From positions 1 through 45,175 of the forward strand of contig NZ_PZJW01000019.1 in the NCBI RefSeq assembly GCF_003206615.1: DNA of 45,175 bases. The letters run 5' to 3'. The stretch comes from Salinicola acroporae. Its GTDB lineage: Bacteria > Pseudomonadota > Gammaproteobacteria > Pseudomonadales > Halomonadaceae. A model generated the notes under the pieces. That model saw nothing but the letters and a program-made list of their open reading frames with translations, did not search any database and was not told the origin of the DNA. Position numbers and translations under genes: made by a program. The stretch's first letter is position 1, and each line of letters begins with the position of its first letter. Shown piece after piece: positions 22,559 to 31,085 of this stretch.

Positions 22559-24333
22559 GCCGCGCCCCGGTCGCTGTCGAGCTTGTCGGGATCGATGACG
22601 AAGAACCGTGCCGAGCCGCCCCCTGGCAGGCGGTAGTTCTTCTGGTGCCGGTTGCCGTCGGTCTTGGCCAGCACGCCGCTGGTCTCGAGCGTGCGGATGA
22701 TGCGAGCCCGCCCGTAGCCGTCAGCCGCTTCGGCCAGCGAGGCGCGGTTGAACAGATAAAGGCGCTTGCCGTTGTCGATCTCGAAGTACCCGGCACGGTG
22801 GCGCACGTTGGGATTGGGCAGCGTGGCGGCGATGTCGGAGAACCGGCTGTCGCCGTGCAGGGCGATGAAGTCCGAGAGGGCGGCCAGGATCTGGCGATCC
22901 TCGGCGTTGCCGTCGCCGACGCTGGCCAGCCACTCAAGGAACAGTTGGCGGCAGGCCCGGGCGGCACTGGTGGGCGGCCACGGCAGCAGGCCGTATTCGA
23001 TGGCCAGCTCGCCGGCGAGACCGATGACGGCGAAGCGGTCGGCGACCCGGCCCGCCTGGGGGCTCGACGTCTCGAAGCGCTGGCGCACCTCCTTGAAGCG
23101 ACGATGGAAGTGGTCCGGATCGTTCTCCGTCACCAGCCGCTCGACGAACGCCGGGCCGATCTGGCCGAAGTGCTGCGACGCCGCCGTGGTCAGCCGACGG
23201 TGGAACGACGCGCCATCGCTGCCGTGCACGTCATCGAAGGCGCGATAGGTGCGGGTGCCGGCGTTGACGTCGACCATGCGCAGCTCCGCCCCGGCGTGAG
23301 CGCTGTTACCCGAGATGGCGGCATGCTCGGAGAGCGAGCGCTCGCCGCTGGAGAGGGCCAGCACGCGCCAGTAGAGCTTGGGCCGTCCTTCCCGCTCCCG
23401 GGTCATGGTGCCCTTGCCGGTCCCGTTGGCGATGGCGTAGGCCATCTCCTGCACCCGCTTGGGATCGGCGCGCTTGATCTCGTCGAGGATCAGCACCGTG
23501 TCGTTGCGCGAGGAGGCCTCGATCTCGATGCCGCCCTTGGACATGTCCCAGGAGGCGGCGAAGACGCCGGGATTGCCCCACACCGACGCGGCCAGCGACT
23601 GCGCCAGCGATTTACCGCTCGAGGAGTCGCCGACCAGATGGACGCCACCGCCGTTGACGCCGACGCGGGAGAGTAGCGGCCCGGCCAGCGCGCAGCCCAC
23701 CGCCAGGATCAGCACCGGGTTACCCTGGCAGTAATGGGCCACCTCGGCCTGCCACGCCTCGAGCGTGCCGCGCTCGGAGAAGAGGTGGGCGGCCTTGCCG
23801 CTGTCCTGAAAGCGCACGTCGGCATCGCCCATGATCCGGTTCGGCAGCACGAACGCGCCGCTGGTGTCGTGCCAGCCCGGGCGGGTGGTGGTGGCCAGGA
23901 TGCGGTCGAGGCCGTGGTGGCTGGCGATGTAGGCCGGGACGTGGCGGCGCTGGTTGTACTCGATCTCGAGGCCCTGGCGCATGAGCGCCTTCAACACTTC
24001 CTCGCCCTTGCCGGCGAGCGCTTCCATCGGCATGACGTGTTCCACCGAGCGGCCCCGATGGCGAAAGCGCAGCAGACGCCCCACGCTGCCGTCGTCGCTG
24101 TTGACGGTCTCGGCGTCGACGTGGAGTGGCGCGCAGATCCAGACGTCGTAAGGCTGGCCGGCCTCGTCGCCGTTGGAGTGTTTGATGCCGTGGAACCACG
24201 TCCCGGCGCGAAACGTCTTGCCATCGGCGCTGATCGGCCCCTCGTAGACCGCGAAGGCGGGCCGCTCGAGACGGTCGAGGTTCGGGGCCGTGGGCTCGCC
24301 GACCAGCGAGAGGGTGGGTTGCGATTCACTCAT
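22555..24333 (-). CDS. DUF927-family helicase/ATPase of a phage satellite
   Basis: 592 residues. The central DUF927 domain has a Walker A variant VHLVGDSSSGKSLAQSLAASVWGNPG, then SWDMSKGGIEIEASSRNDTVLILDEIKRADPKRVQEMAYAIANGTGKGTM, carrying the Walker B LILDEI. The C-terminus (GVLAKTDGNRHQKNYRLPGGGSARFFVI) resembles a winged helix. Such proteins act as replicative helicases together with a TOPRIM primase in P4-like satellites and integrative elements. ATG at 24333 has GGAGG 6 bases upstream; it overlaps the primase gene by 8 bases. The iteron cluster at 21136-21343 is a candidate target for the replication proteins. Confidence 0.88.
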   Translation of the reverse strand: MSESQPTLSLVGEPTAPNLDRLERPAFAVYEGPISADGKTFRAGTWFHGIKHSNGDEAGQPYDVWICAPLHVDAETVNSDDGSVGRLLRFRHRGRSVEHVMPMEALAGKGEEVLKALMRQGLEIEYNQRRHVPAYIASHHGLDRILATTTRPGWHDTSGAFVLPNRIMGDADVRFQDSGKAAHLFSERGTLEAWQAEVAHYCQGNPVLILAVGCALAGPLLSRVGVNGGGVHLVGDSSSGKSLAQSLAASVWGNPGVFAASWDMSKGGIEIEASSRNDTVLILDEIKRADPKRVQEMAYAIANGTGKGTMTREREGRPKLYWRVLALSSGERSLSEHAAISGNSAHAGAELRMVDVNAGTRTYRAFDDVHGSDGASFHRRLTTAASQHFGQIGPAFVERLVTENDPDHFHRRFKEVRQRFETSSPQAGRVADRFAVIGLAGELAIEYGLLPWPPTSAARACRQLFLEWLASVGDGNAEDRQILAALSDFIALHGDSRFSDIAATLPNPNVRHRAGYFEIDNGKRLYLFNRASLAEAADGYGRARIIRTLETSGVLAKTDGNRHQKNYRLPGGGSARFFVIDPDKLDSDRGAA

Positions 24334-25378
24334 GGTCACCTCCCGTCATGTCAGTGCTGCCAGCCTGTCTCTGGTCGTCTTGGGACGCGTCATCGAGTCG
24401 GGCCCGATGCCAGCGATACAGGTCGTTGAAGTCGGTCAGGTCGTCGGGGCAGCCGTCCGGCCACTTGGGATAGAGCACCATCGCGCCGACGGCTAGCGCG
24501 GCGTCGTTGGCCGCCTGTCGTCCGGGATTGCCCTGGGTTTGGCGGTCGTCGTCGCCGGCGATAACGAGATCCAGCGAACCGTTCAGCGCCTTGCGCAGCT
24601 TTTCGGCGACGGCGCGCAGGTTGCCGGCGTGCATGGCGCAGACGGCGGGATCCCCGGTGAGGCGATGCAGCGTCGCCCCGGTCGCCCAGCCTTCGCAGAC
24701 GTACACCCGGCCACCCGGAACGATTTCGCCGATTACGGCGTAAGCGCCCTGGACCTGTCCGCCCTTGAGAAAGCGTTTCTGGCCGTTGGGGGTGATCCAC
24801 TGCAGATTGACCAGCTCACCGCCGGAATGGAGCGGCACCAGCAGCCAGCCCCGGCGGCACTGGCGCAGGTGGTAGGCCGGAATGCCCTTGGTCATCAGGT
24901 AGGGATGCGTCGACGGCGCGGGCCGCGCGGCACGCCATGCCGACCGCGCCCGGTCCGCCGCTTCCTGGCGAGCGAGTTCCCGCTCGGCGGCGTCGTCCTC
25001 GAGACGCTGACGATAGGCCACCATCGCGGCGGCCTCGGCGGCGTCGTTCACCGGTGGCGTGACGCCACGGCGAAACACGCCCAGCCCCAGCCGGCGATCG
25101 ATCGCCATGGCGGCGTCGACCTGCCGGCAGGCGTTGAGGTAGCTGTAGAGCGAGACCAGATCGCCGCCGTGGGCGCTGTTGTCGGCAAAGTCGTTCCACT
25201 TGCCACTGACCAGCGACACGCCGAACGAGCCGCTGGCGCGGTCGCCCCGGGCGACGTTGCGGGCCACCCACTCGCTGCCCTGACGGCTGCCCTGAGGCAG
25301 CCATTCGCGGGTGAGGGTCTCGGCGTGGGCCAGCGAGGCGCGGGACACGCGCTGGATCTTGGCGATGACCTCAGACAT
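24326..25378 (-). CDS. TOPRIM-domain DNA primase of a phage satellite
   Basis: 350 residues. The N-terminal half has DUF7146-like features (ARGDRASGSFGVSLVSGKWNDFADNSAHGGDLVSLYSYL). The TOPRIM domain near 235-300 shows RVYVCEGWATGATLHRLTG (catalytic Glu) and LVIAGDDDRQTQGNPGRQAA (the acidic triad). No N-terminal zinc ribbon is evident. It should synthesise primers for the element's own replication. ATG at 25378 with GGAGG upstream; an 8-base overlap with the preceding small gene indicates tight coupling. Confidence 0.88.
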   Translation of the reverse strand: MSEVIAKIQRVSRASLAHAETLTREWLPQGSRQGSEWVARNVARGDRASGSFGVSLVSGKWNDFADNSAHGGDLVSLYSYLNACRQVDAAMAIDRRLGLGVFRRGVTPPVNDAAEAAAMVAYRQRLEDDAAERELARQEAADRARSAWRAARPAPSTHPYLMTKGIPAYHLRQCRRGWLLVPLHSGGELVNLQWITPNGQKRFLKGGQVQGAYAVIGEIVPGGRVYVCEGWATGATLHRLTGDPAVCAMHAGNLRAVAEKLRKALNGSLDLVIAGDDDRQTQGNPGRQAANDAALAVGAMVLYPKWPDGCPDDLTDFNDLYRWHRARLDDASQDDQRQAGSTDMTGGDHE

Positions 25379-25676
25379 GGCCACCTCCCGCGTTCTGACG
25401 CCGGGCGGTGACAGGCGTTTGATAGCCGCGAGCGGCGACCAGCAAATCGCTGGCGTCGCCGATCAGGAGCCGCGACACCATGGCCAGATTGGAGAGATCC
25501 ACCGACGTCAGATCGCGGTCCTGTCCGTTCATGGTCGAGAGCGTGAACATCAGATCCTTGATCGCGTCGAGGCGCATCTCCGCATTGTCCAGCAGGGTCT
25601 CGCGGTCGGTGCGCGGATCGATCAACAGGCACTCGGTTTCGGTCAGGCAATTGGCGTCCTCGAGGCGCTTATCCAT
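25371..25676 (-). CDS. Small hypothetical satellite protein
   Basis: 101 residues, helical and acidic in the N-terminal half (CLTETECLLIDPRTDRETLLDNAEMRLDAIKDLM), with LSNLAMVSRLLIGDASDLLVAA near the C-terminus. No family recognised. It overlaps both neighbours in the replication operon, which supports it as a real gene. Confidence 0.7.
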   Translation of the reverse strand: MDKRLEDANCLTETECLLIDPRTDRETLLDNAEMRLDAIKDLMFTLSTMNGQDRDLTSVDLSNLAMVSRLLIGDASDLLVAARGYQTPVTARRQNAGGGHV

Positions 25677-25908
25677 GGTTCACCCCCTCGGCCATCAGGG
25701 TGTCGAGGTCGGCCAGGAACTGCTGGCGCTCTTCCTGGGTGATCGCGCCCAGCTCGGCGGCCATGCGGGTCATGCCCAGCAGGTGAGCGAGCTGTTCGGG
25801 ACGACGATTGACGCGAAAGGCAATCAGCTTGGCGCCGATGACGGCGGTAGCGATTTGATGCGGGGGAATAACGGATCGTGCGGACGCACGGGGGGCGTGT
25901 TCTGCCAT
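25669..25908 (-). CDS. Small hypothetical satellite protein, first gene of the replication operon
   Basis: 79 residues from the ATG at 25908, which has AAGGAG nine bases upstream; a much longer upstream frame is rejected because it runs through the structured leader. The N-terminus is basic, then IATAVIGAKLIAFRVNRRPEQLAHLLG and an acidic ITQEERQQFLADLDTLM helix. No family recognised. It overlaps the next gene by 8 bases. The 520-base leader before it contains competing hairpins and an intrinsic terminator. Confidence 0.7.
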   Translation of the reverse strand: MAEHAPRASARSVIPPHQIATAVIGAKLIAFRVNRRPEQLAHLLGMTRMAAELGAITQEERQQFLADLDTLMAEGVNHG

Positions 25909-26061
25909 GGGGCCAGCTCCTTGAGTAGTTCCGGAGCCGCCACCCTTCGTTCTCACGCGAATGGGGGCGACTGTACGCAGGGTGAGAAACCGGCACTCAA
26001 GGAAACCGGCCGGGCCGAAGCCCGCCCACGCACAGCCGCCATAACGACGCATTGCGGGCAC

Positions 26062-26099
26062 AAAAAAAGCGCCTGCAAAGGTAGGGGCGCTGTAGCGCC
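26062..26099 (-). promoter_or_regulatory. Attenuator-like competing hairpins in the leader of the replication operon
   Basis: On the minus strand three complementary segments follow one another: GGCGCT, AGCGCC, GGCGCT, then TTTTTTT. Pairing of segments 2 and 3 gives an intrinsic terminator (26062-26091); pairing of 1 and 2 (26086-26099) would prevent it. A further 7-base-pair stem (GTCACGG / CCGTGAC) sits upstream at 26126-26145. The leader 25909-26434 has no supported protein gene. P4 controls its replication operon by premature termination, so this is a plausible equivalent. Confidence 0.6.
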
Positions 26100-26434
26100 T
26101 TGAGTAGCTCGGGTTCTCACGCCCGGTCACGGATTTTGCCGTGACGCGAGCATCGTAGCCGGACCCGTTGGGAAGGTGCAAGCCTTCCCCGGCCAAAGGA
26201 TGATGAATGGCCAGCGCCAGCCCCCGGACCATCGGCGTGTGCCGGGGCGTGACACCGCGCCGGAATTTGCTAGGATCGTCGTTGCAAAGAGTGTCTTCGA
26301 GAGCCCCGGCAGCCCCACGCTGACCGGGGTTTTCGCGTTTATTGGGCACAAAGCCTCCCTGTTCCCCTCGGCGCGGACGCCGAGCGGCTGGCTGATTCGC
26401 TGTCGTTGAGTGGTGCGAGCGTGCGGCGGGCGGC

Positions 26435-26698
26435 CTAGCAGTCCGTCTGCTCGTAACTGAGATCGCAGTTGAGGTCGCGCATCAGCACCGTGTTGGGATC
26501 GCGGGGCAGCGTGGAATGCTTGCCTTCACCGCCATTGCGGTGCATCAACACGGTGATGCGCTCGCCGCTGGCGCTGTGGCGCACCACTTCCCGCCCGGCG
26601 CTATTGATCGCAACGTTCAGGGCCTCATCCAGCGCCGGGACATCCTGGTCGGTGAAATCGAGCGTCTGTCCGCCTACCGTCAACGTGAAGCATTTCAT
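26435..26698 (-). CDS. Small hypothetical satellite protein
   Basis: 87 residues. It begins MKCFTLTVGGQTLDFTDQDVPALDEALN, predicted alpha/beta, with RITVLMHRNGGEGKHSTLPRD in the second half. No family recognised. Its start overlaps the stop of the AlpA gene (ATGA type), so the two are co-translated and it is probably part of the element's control module. Confidence 0.65.
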   Translation of the reverse strand: MKCFTLTVGGQTLDFTDQDVPALDEALNVAINSAGREVVRHSASGERITVLMHRNGGEGKHSTLPRDPNTVLMRDLNCDLSYEQTDC

Positions 26699-26994
26699 GC
26701 GCGAGCCTCCTGGGCGTGGGAGCCGAAGTGTTGGATCTGGCGACCGGCCAGCGTGCGGTTACGCTCGGCGAGTCGGTTGGCGATCCAGCTATCCACCTCC
26801 TCCTCGAGCCAGGCGACGCTCTTGTCGCCGATGGGCAGCGGAGCCGGAAAGGTGCCGTTGCTGACGCCGGCATAGATCGCGGATCGGCTCTTTCCGGTCT
26901 TGAGCTCCACGTCGCGGCGTCGAAGGAGACGATTGCCGAGCTGCAGGCGCTCGACTGTCTCGTACGGGGCGGCTGTCGATGTGACGTTGGCCAT
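26695..26994 (-). CDS. AlpA-family DNA-binding regulator
   Basis: 99 residues. The AlpA/MerR-like helix-turn-helix is visible as NRLLRRRDVELKTGKSRSAIYAGVSNGTFPAPLPIGDKSVAWLEEEVDSWI, with the characteristic SxxxxY recognition helix, F-P wing and W-x-x-x-E-V-x-x-W end. In P4-like satellites and other integrative elements such proteins regulate excision or the integrase promoter. ATG at 26994 with AGGAA just upstream; a longer frame is not needed. An inverted repeat at 27128-27142 lies in its upstream region. Confidence 0.85.
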   Translation of the reverse strand: MANVTSTAAPYETVERLQLGNRLLRRRDVELKTGKSRSAIYAGVSNGTFPAPLPIGDKSVAWLEEEVDSWIANRLAERNRTLAGRQIQHFGSHAQEARA

Positions 26995-27127
26995 GTTGGT
27001 TCCTCGGTGGCTGTCAGGGCGTGCCCGGGCCAGTCGGCGGCGGGACATGCACAGAATGCCGAGGAGAAAAGAGGACTTCGAGCGGTTCGAGCTGTAAGTC
27101 AGCTATCTACAACTCCATACACCTTTT

Positions 27128-27142
27128 GATCAAAAATTGATC
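27128..27142. promoter_or_regulatory. Inverted repeat operator candidate upstream of alpA-like gene
   Basis: GATCAAAAATTGATC is a perfect inverted repeat (GATCAA, three bases, TTGATC) in the AT-rich gap between the Delta-like and AlpA-like genes, 134 bases before the AlpA start. Confidence 0.45.
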
Positions 27143-27178
27143 GACTTTGATACCGCTGAAACCGTCGTCGGAGACGAT

Positions 27179-27640
27179 TCAATCGAGGTTGGGAGCCAGA
27201 TAGATATGGTCGGAGATGGTCAGCTCGGCTTTCAGCCGACAGCCGCACTTGGCGTAGCGGCACTGGAGGTAGATCAACTTCAGATTCGGGCTCAATTCCC
27301 GACTATTGCGAATCCGCATGGCCGTGCCGCACTTAGGGCAGCTCTGGTGAAGCCCCTGGATATCATCGACCGGATATCCGAAATAGTCGCTTTCGCGACC
27401 CGGGCGACTACTCAGCTTCGTCTCGAGCGGGAACTCGTTGAGAGGATCAGCGGCGGCATCTTGTCGCCTGCGAGTGTAAGAGCGGGTGGGGGATAAACGG
27501 ATCGTCGCCGTCTGGTGCATGCCACAGGAACTCATGATGCATCCGAGCGCGACCCATATAGTCCCGTCGGCTCTGTTTTCCCAGATCAGGGTCCGCATCG
27601 GCAACCCGTGAACCGGGCATTTTTGCCCCAGCGCTCTCAT
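27179..27640 (-). CDS. Tandem Ogr/Delta-like zinc-finger transcriptional activator
   Basis: 153 residues. The C-terminal half is a clear Ogr/Delta domain: CPKCGTAMRIRNSRELSPNLKL, then YLQCRYAKCGCRLKAEL, with Cys-x2-Cys and Cys-x4-Cys pairs. The N-terminal half repeats the pattern in degenerate form (CPVH, then CIMSSCGMH). P4 Delta is likewise a double Ogr domain of about 166 residues and activates late promoters of its P2-like helper. ATG at 27640 overlaps the stop of the integrase gene (ATGA), so it is translationally coupled to it. It implies dependence on, or interference with, a P2-type phage. Confidence 0.8.
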   Translation of the reverse strand: MRALGQKCPVHGLPMRTLIWENRADGTIWVALGCIMSSCGMHQTATIRLSPTRSYTRRRQDAAADPLNEFPLETKLSSRPGRESDYFGYPVDDIQGLHQSCPKCGTAMRIRNSRELSPNLKLIYLQCRYAKCGCRLKAELTISDHIYLAPNLD

Positions 27641-28827
27641 CGTGCATCGACCGGATAAAGCCTGTCGGCCCAAAACTGCATCATCGCCGGCCGCTGTTCA
27701 GGGGCCATGTGCTCGGCATGGGTATAGATTCCCTCGACGCCTGGCAGCTTGTGCGAGAGCTGCATCTCGATCCACTCGCGGGGGTAGCCGTACTCCTTGA
27801 GCCCGGTGGCGACCATGTGGCGCAAGCCATGGGGCACCAAGCGGCCCTCGTACCCCATGCGCTTGAACGCCATGTTGAACGTCGCGTTCGAGAGCGGTTG
27901 GCGAGGGTTGTTCCTGCCCGGAAAAAGCCAGCCGAAAGGGTGGGTCATCCTATGGAGTTCGCGAAGCTCGAGAATGGCCTGAGAGGGCAGTGGGACCTTG
28001 TGCTCGCGGCCCATTTTCATTCGCTCGGCGGGAATCACCCAAACGCCAGCCTGAAGATCGAATTCATTCCATCTGGACAGACGAAGCTCACCGGGACGAA
28101 CGGCGGTCAAGGTGAGCAATTTCAGGCCAATGCGAACGATGGGGCTGTTGGTGTACCCCTCGATGGCCTCGGCGAGAGCCGGGAATTCGTCTTGAGGAAG
28201 GAATGGGTAATGCTTTTTCTTCTGAGGCAGAAGCGCTGCGCCAAGGTCCGTTAACGGATTGTAGGTGGCGCGCCCGGTAATGATGGCAAAGCGGTAGATG
28301 TCTCGACAGAAGGCATGAACGCGCCGGCGTTGCTCCCCCTTGCCCGCTGACTCGAGCCGACGCAGCAGCTCTAGCCATTCGAGCGGCTTGATTCCCTCTA
28401 AGGGGCGGGAACCCACATAGGGGAAAACGTGACGCTCCAGTGCTCCCCAGCTTTGCTTGTCTCTGCCTGAGCCGGCTTTCCAGCGATGGCTCATGGTGTC
28501 GTGCCACTCCTTGGCCATGGCTCGAACGGTATGAGTGTTAGCCAACTCCTTCTCCAGCTTTTCCTCCTTGCGCTGTTCGACCGGATCGATGCCTTTAGCG
28601 ATGAGGCGTCGCGCGTCCGTTCGCCTTTCTCTGGCTTCGGCGAGCGTGATCTCGGGATATGGGCCGAGGCTCATCATGTTGCGCTTGCCGTTGGGTCGGG
28701 TGTAACGCAAACGCCAGCCCCGGTGGCCATTGGGCGAAATCCTGAGTTCCAATCCCAAGCCGTCTGATAGGGCGATGGTTTTGGGACCTGGTTTGGTTGT
28801 TTCGATCTTGCGGGAGGTTAGCGGCAT
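27637..28827 (-). CDS. P4-type tyrosine integrase
   Basis: 396 residues. The N-terminal DUF4102 arm-binding domain (LTSRKIETTKPGPKTIALSDGLGLELRISPNG, then GWRLRYTRPNGKRNMMSLGPYPEITLAEAR) is followed by a core-binding domain and the catalytic domain: Arg in TAVRPGELRLSRW, His-Gly-Leu-Arg in VPHGLRHMVAT, LSHKL, and the nucleophile Tyr in VEGIYTHAEH. All key residues are present, so it should be active. It lies 166 bases from the tRNA-Arg(CCT) gene, which is its presumed attachment site. It is the first gene of an operon with the Delta-like activator. Confidence 0.95.
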   Translation of the reverse strand: MPLTSRKIETTKPGPKTIALSDGLGLELRISPNGHRGWRLRYTRPNGKRNMMSLGPYPEITLAEARERRTDARRLIAKGIDPVEQRKEEKLEKELANTHTVRAMAKEWHDTMSHRWKAGSGRDKQSWGALERHVFPYVGSRPLEGIKPLEWLELLRRLESAGKGEQRRRVHAFCRDIYRFAIITGRATYNPLTDLGAALLPQKKKHYPFLPQDEFPALAEAIEGYTNSPIVRIGLKLLTLTAVRPGELRLSRWNEFDLQAGVWVIPAERMKMGREHKVPLPSQAILELRELHRMTHPFGWLFPGRNNPRQPLSNATFNMAFKRMGYEGRLVPHGLRHMVATGLKEYGYPREWIEMQLSHKLPGVEGIYTHAEHMAPEQRPAMMQFWADRLYPVDAR

Positions 28828-28992
28828 AGTGGCATACGAGTGACAATCGAACAGAGGGTTACTCCGATGAGTATGCCATCTGTATGCCGGATTTGGGAGG
28901 AAGAACTGGGAACGCTGAGGACTGAATTGTAGTGTAAAGCTATGAATTTTATTTGTTTTTTGGAACTTCTCGGAACGTTAAGGAATGTAATT

Positions 28993-29069
28993 TGGTGCCC
29001 CCATCAGGATTCGAACCTGAGACCTTCCCCTTAGGAGGGGGACGCTCTATCCAGCTGAGCTATGGGGGC
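28993..29069 (-). tRNA. tRNA-Arg (anticodon CCT)
   Basis: 77 bases on the minus strand, from GCCCCCATAGCTC to TGGGGGCACCA, with encoded CCA. Acceptor, D-arm, anticodon arm (TCCCC, CTCCTAA, GGGGA) and T-arm (TTCGAAT loop) are all intact; the anticodon is CCT. It is the attachment site of the adjacent integrase, with the element lying beyond its 3' end and leaving the tRNA functional. Confidence 0.95.
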
Positions 29070-29131
29070 GAGATCGGTAGGCAGTGACGACCGCCATGGA
29101 ATGGACGGTGCATGCGTCTCTGGCGGCGCAT

Positions 29132-29160
29132 AGTATAAGCGCCGGATTCGCCAAGATAAA
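29132..29160 (-). promoter_or_regulatory. Probable promoter of tRNA-Arg
   Basis: Minus strand TTTATC, 17 bases, TATACT, about 63 bases upstream of the tRNA 5' end. The -10 is good, the -35 weak. On the plus strand a TGGTACAAT extended -10 at 29201-29209 probably serves cmoM. Confidence 0.5.
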
Positions 29161-29241
29161 CCCGCGGTCGCCATTGCGCCGGGACGCTCCGCGTTGGCAT
29201 TGGTACAATGCCGCCTTTCCGATTCGAGCCATCGCTATCTC

Positions 29242-30078
29242 ATGCCTTGTTCTGATGACACCGCCTCGCGCACGCGGCACGGCAACGATATTCCCGTGGG
29301 ACAGGACCGGATCTTCGACGGCCTGGCCGATAAGTTCGCCAACAGCCTTTATGCCACGGCGCGCGGCCAGATCCGTCTGGCGGTGCTCGACGACGTGCTG
29401 TCCCGCGCCCTGCCGCCGGAGGGTGGGCCGGCGCTGGATGTCGGCGGCGGCCTTGGCCAGATGAGCGGCTGGCTGGCCGAGCGGGGCCATCACGTCACCC
29501 TGGCGGAACCCTCGGCGGACATGCTGGCAGGGGCGCGGGCCCGCTTCGGCGGGCTGCCTATCCAGACGTTGCAGGCGCCGATCCAGGCGTTGCCTGAGCT
29601 GGCGCCGGGGCCATGGCCATTGATCGTCTGTCATGCGGTGCTGGAGTGGCTGGCGCAGCCGCGCGAAGCGTTTTCCCTCCTGAACGCGTTGCTGGCACCG
29701 GGCGGTCGGCTCTCCTTGATGGTGTTCAACCGCGATGCGCTGCGTTTCTCCAACGTGGTCAAGGGCAATCTCGATAAAGCGCTGGAGGATCGGCTGTCGG
29801 GCACCGGCCGGCGCCAACGCCTGACGCCGATCTCGCCGTTGACGCATGCCGATATCGAGCGCTGGTGCCGGGAGGAAGGGCTGGTGATCGAGAGTGTCGC
29901 CGGCATCCGGATTTTCCACGACTACTTGCGTGAGCGCTCGCCGAGCGAGGCGCAGCTCGAGACGATCATCGAACTCGAGAAGCGTTACTGTCGGGTCGAG
30001 CCGCACTGGCGGCTGGGGCGTTACCTTCACTATCTGATTCGACGTGCCGACGGCACCGACCCCGAGGAGATGTCTTGA
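29242..30078 (+). CDS. cmoM: tRNA 5-carboxymethoxyuridine methyltransferase CmoM
   Basis: 278 residues. The N-terminal signature DRIFDGLADKFANSLYATARGQIRLAVL is typical of CmoM (SmtA). The class I methyltransferase fold follows: ALDVGGGLGQMSGWLAERGHHVTLAEPS (SAM loop) and WPLIVCHAVLEWL. It methylates cmo5U at tRNA wobble position 34 to form the methyl ester. ATG at 29242 is chosen over a longer frame because the N-terminal family motif follows shortly after. An extended -10 promoter lies 33 bases upstream. It is coupled to rsmC by an overlapping stop and start. Confidence 0.88.
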   Translation: MPCSDDTASRTRHGNDIPVGQDRIFDGLADKFANSLYATARGQIRLAVLDDVLSRALPPEGGPALDVGGGLGQMSGWLAERGHHVTLAEPSADMLAGARARFGGLPIQTLQAPIQALPELAPGPWPLIVCHAVLEWLAQPREAFSLLNALLAPGGRLSLMVFNRDALRFSNVVKGNLDKALEDRLSGTGRRQRLTPISPLTHADIERWCREEGLVIESVAGIRIFHDYLRERSPSEAQLETIIELEKRYCRVEPHWRLGRYLHYLIRRADGTDPEEMS

Positions 30079-31085
30079 TGGCGACGCAGTCCCCCGCCTG
30101 CCAGTTGCTGGCCCGCCAGGATGCCGATTATCGCGGCTGGCTATGGGTGGCGCCGCCACGTGACGGCTGGCTGGAGTCGGGTGAAGGGGTGGTCTGGAGC
30201 GCGGACCTGGATGTTTGCTCGGCGTGGCAGCGGGCGGGGCGCCCGGCCTATGGCGCCTTGACGCCGCTACCCACCGAGGTGCCGGGTGCGGTGCTGTTCT
30301 GGCCCAAGAGTCATGCGTTGGGGGAATGGTGGTTGACGGCGCTGAATGCGGCGCTGCCAGCCGGCACGCCGCTGCAGATCGTGGGGGAGAACCAGGGGGG
30401 CATCAAGCGGGTTCCCAAGGTGCTGGCGGGGCTGGACCAGGCGTGTCGAAAACTGGATACGGCGCGCCGCTGCACCTTGTTTGCCACCCGGACGGCGGAA
30501 GATGCTGGCGACACAGAGTCCGTCTGGCACACCTTGACGGTGGATGGCCTGACCCTGGCGACACATCCGGGCGTCTTCGGCCATGGCAAGCTGGATGACG
30601 GCACTCGGCTGCTGATGGAGGCCGTGACCCGGTCACCGCTGCCGGCCTCCGGCCAGTCAGCGATCAGGGCCCTGGACGTGGGCTGCGGTGACGGCATCCT
30701 GGCGGCCTGGCTGGCTCGAAAGGGGTGCGAGGTCACGGCGGGAGACATCAATGCATTCGCAGTCGAGGCGACCCGCCGCAGCCTGGCGGCCAACCGGCTG
30801 AGCGGCCACGTCGTCCAGAGCGATGTCTACGAACAGATCGACGCCACCTTCGATGCCATCGTCAGCAACCCGCCGTTCCACCAGGAGCGCGCCATCGATT
30901 ATGGGCCCGCCGAGAGATTGATCAGGGAGGCACCGGCGCATCTCTTCGGCGGTGGCAGTCTGACCCTGGTCGCCAACGCGTTCCTGCCGTACCCCGAGTG
31001 GCTGCGGGCTGCCTTTGGCGATTTCGAGGTACTGGCTGACGATCGGCGGTTCCGGGTTTATCGGGCGATCAAAGCCTGGCGCTAG
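30078..31085 (+). CDS. rsmC: 16S rRNA (guanine1207-N2)-methyltransferase RsmC
   Basis: 335 residues with the duplicated methyltransferase layout of RsmC: a degenerate N-terminal domain and a catalytic C-terminal domain with ALDVGCGDGILAAWLARKGCEVTAGDINAFA and the N2-guanine motif SNPPFHQ. GENQGGIKRVPKVL in the middle is also typical. It modifies G1207 of 16S rRNA. The ATG overlaps the cmoM stop by one base. The 3' end overlaps that of the convergent EAL-HDOD gene by 17 bases. Confidence 0.9.
   Translation: MATQSPACQLLARQDADYRGWLWVAPPRDGWLESGEGVVWSADLDVCSAWQRAGRPAYGALTPLPTEVPGAVLFWPKSHALGEWWLTALNAALPAGTPLQIVGENQGGIKRVPKVLAGLDQACRKLDTARRCTLFATRTAEDAGDTESVWHTLTVDGLTLATHPGVFGHGKLDDGTRLLMEAVTRSPLPASGQSAIRALDVGCGDGILAAWLARKGCEVTAGDINAFAVEATRRSLAANRLSGHVVQSDVYEQIDATFDAIVSNPPFHQERAIDYGPAERLIREAPAHLFGGGSLTLVANAFLPYPEWLRAAFGDFEVLADDRRFRVYRAIKAWR

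Noticed and set aside
22417-23676. Long plus-strand frame opposite the DUF927 gene
   Set aside because: Antisense shadow; the DUF927 reading has Walker motifs and operon overlaps.
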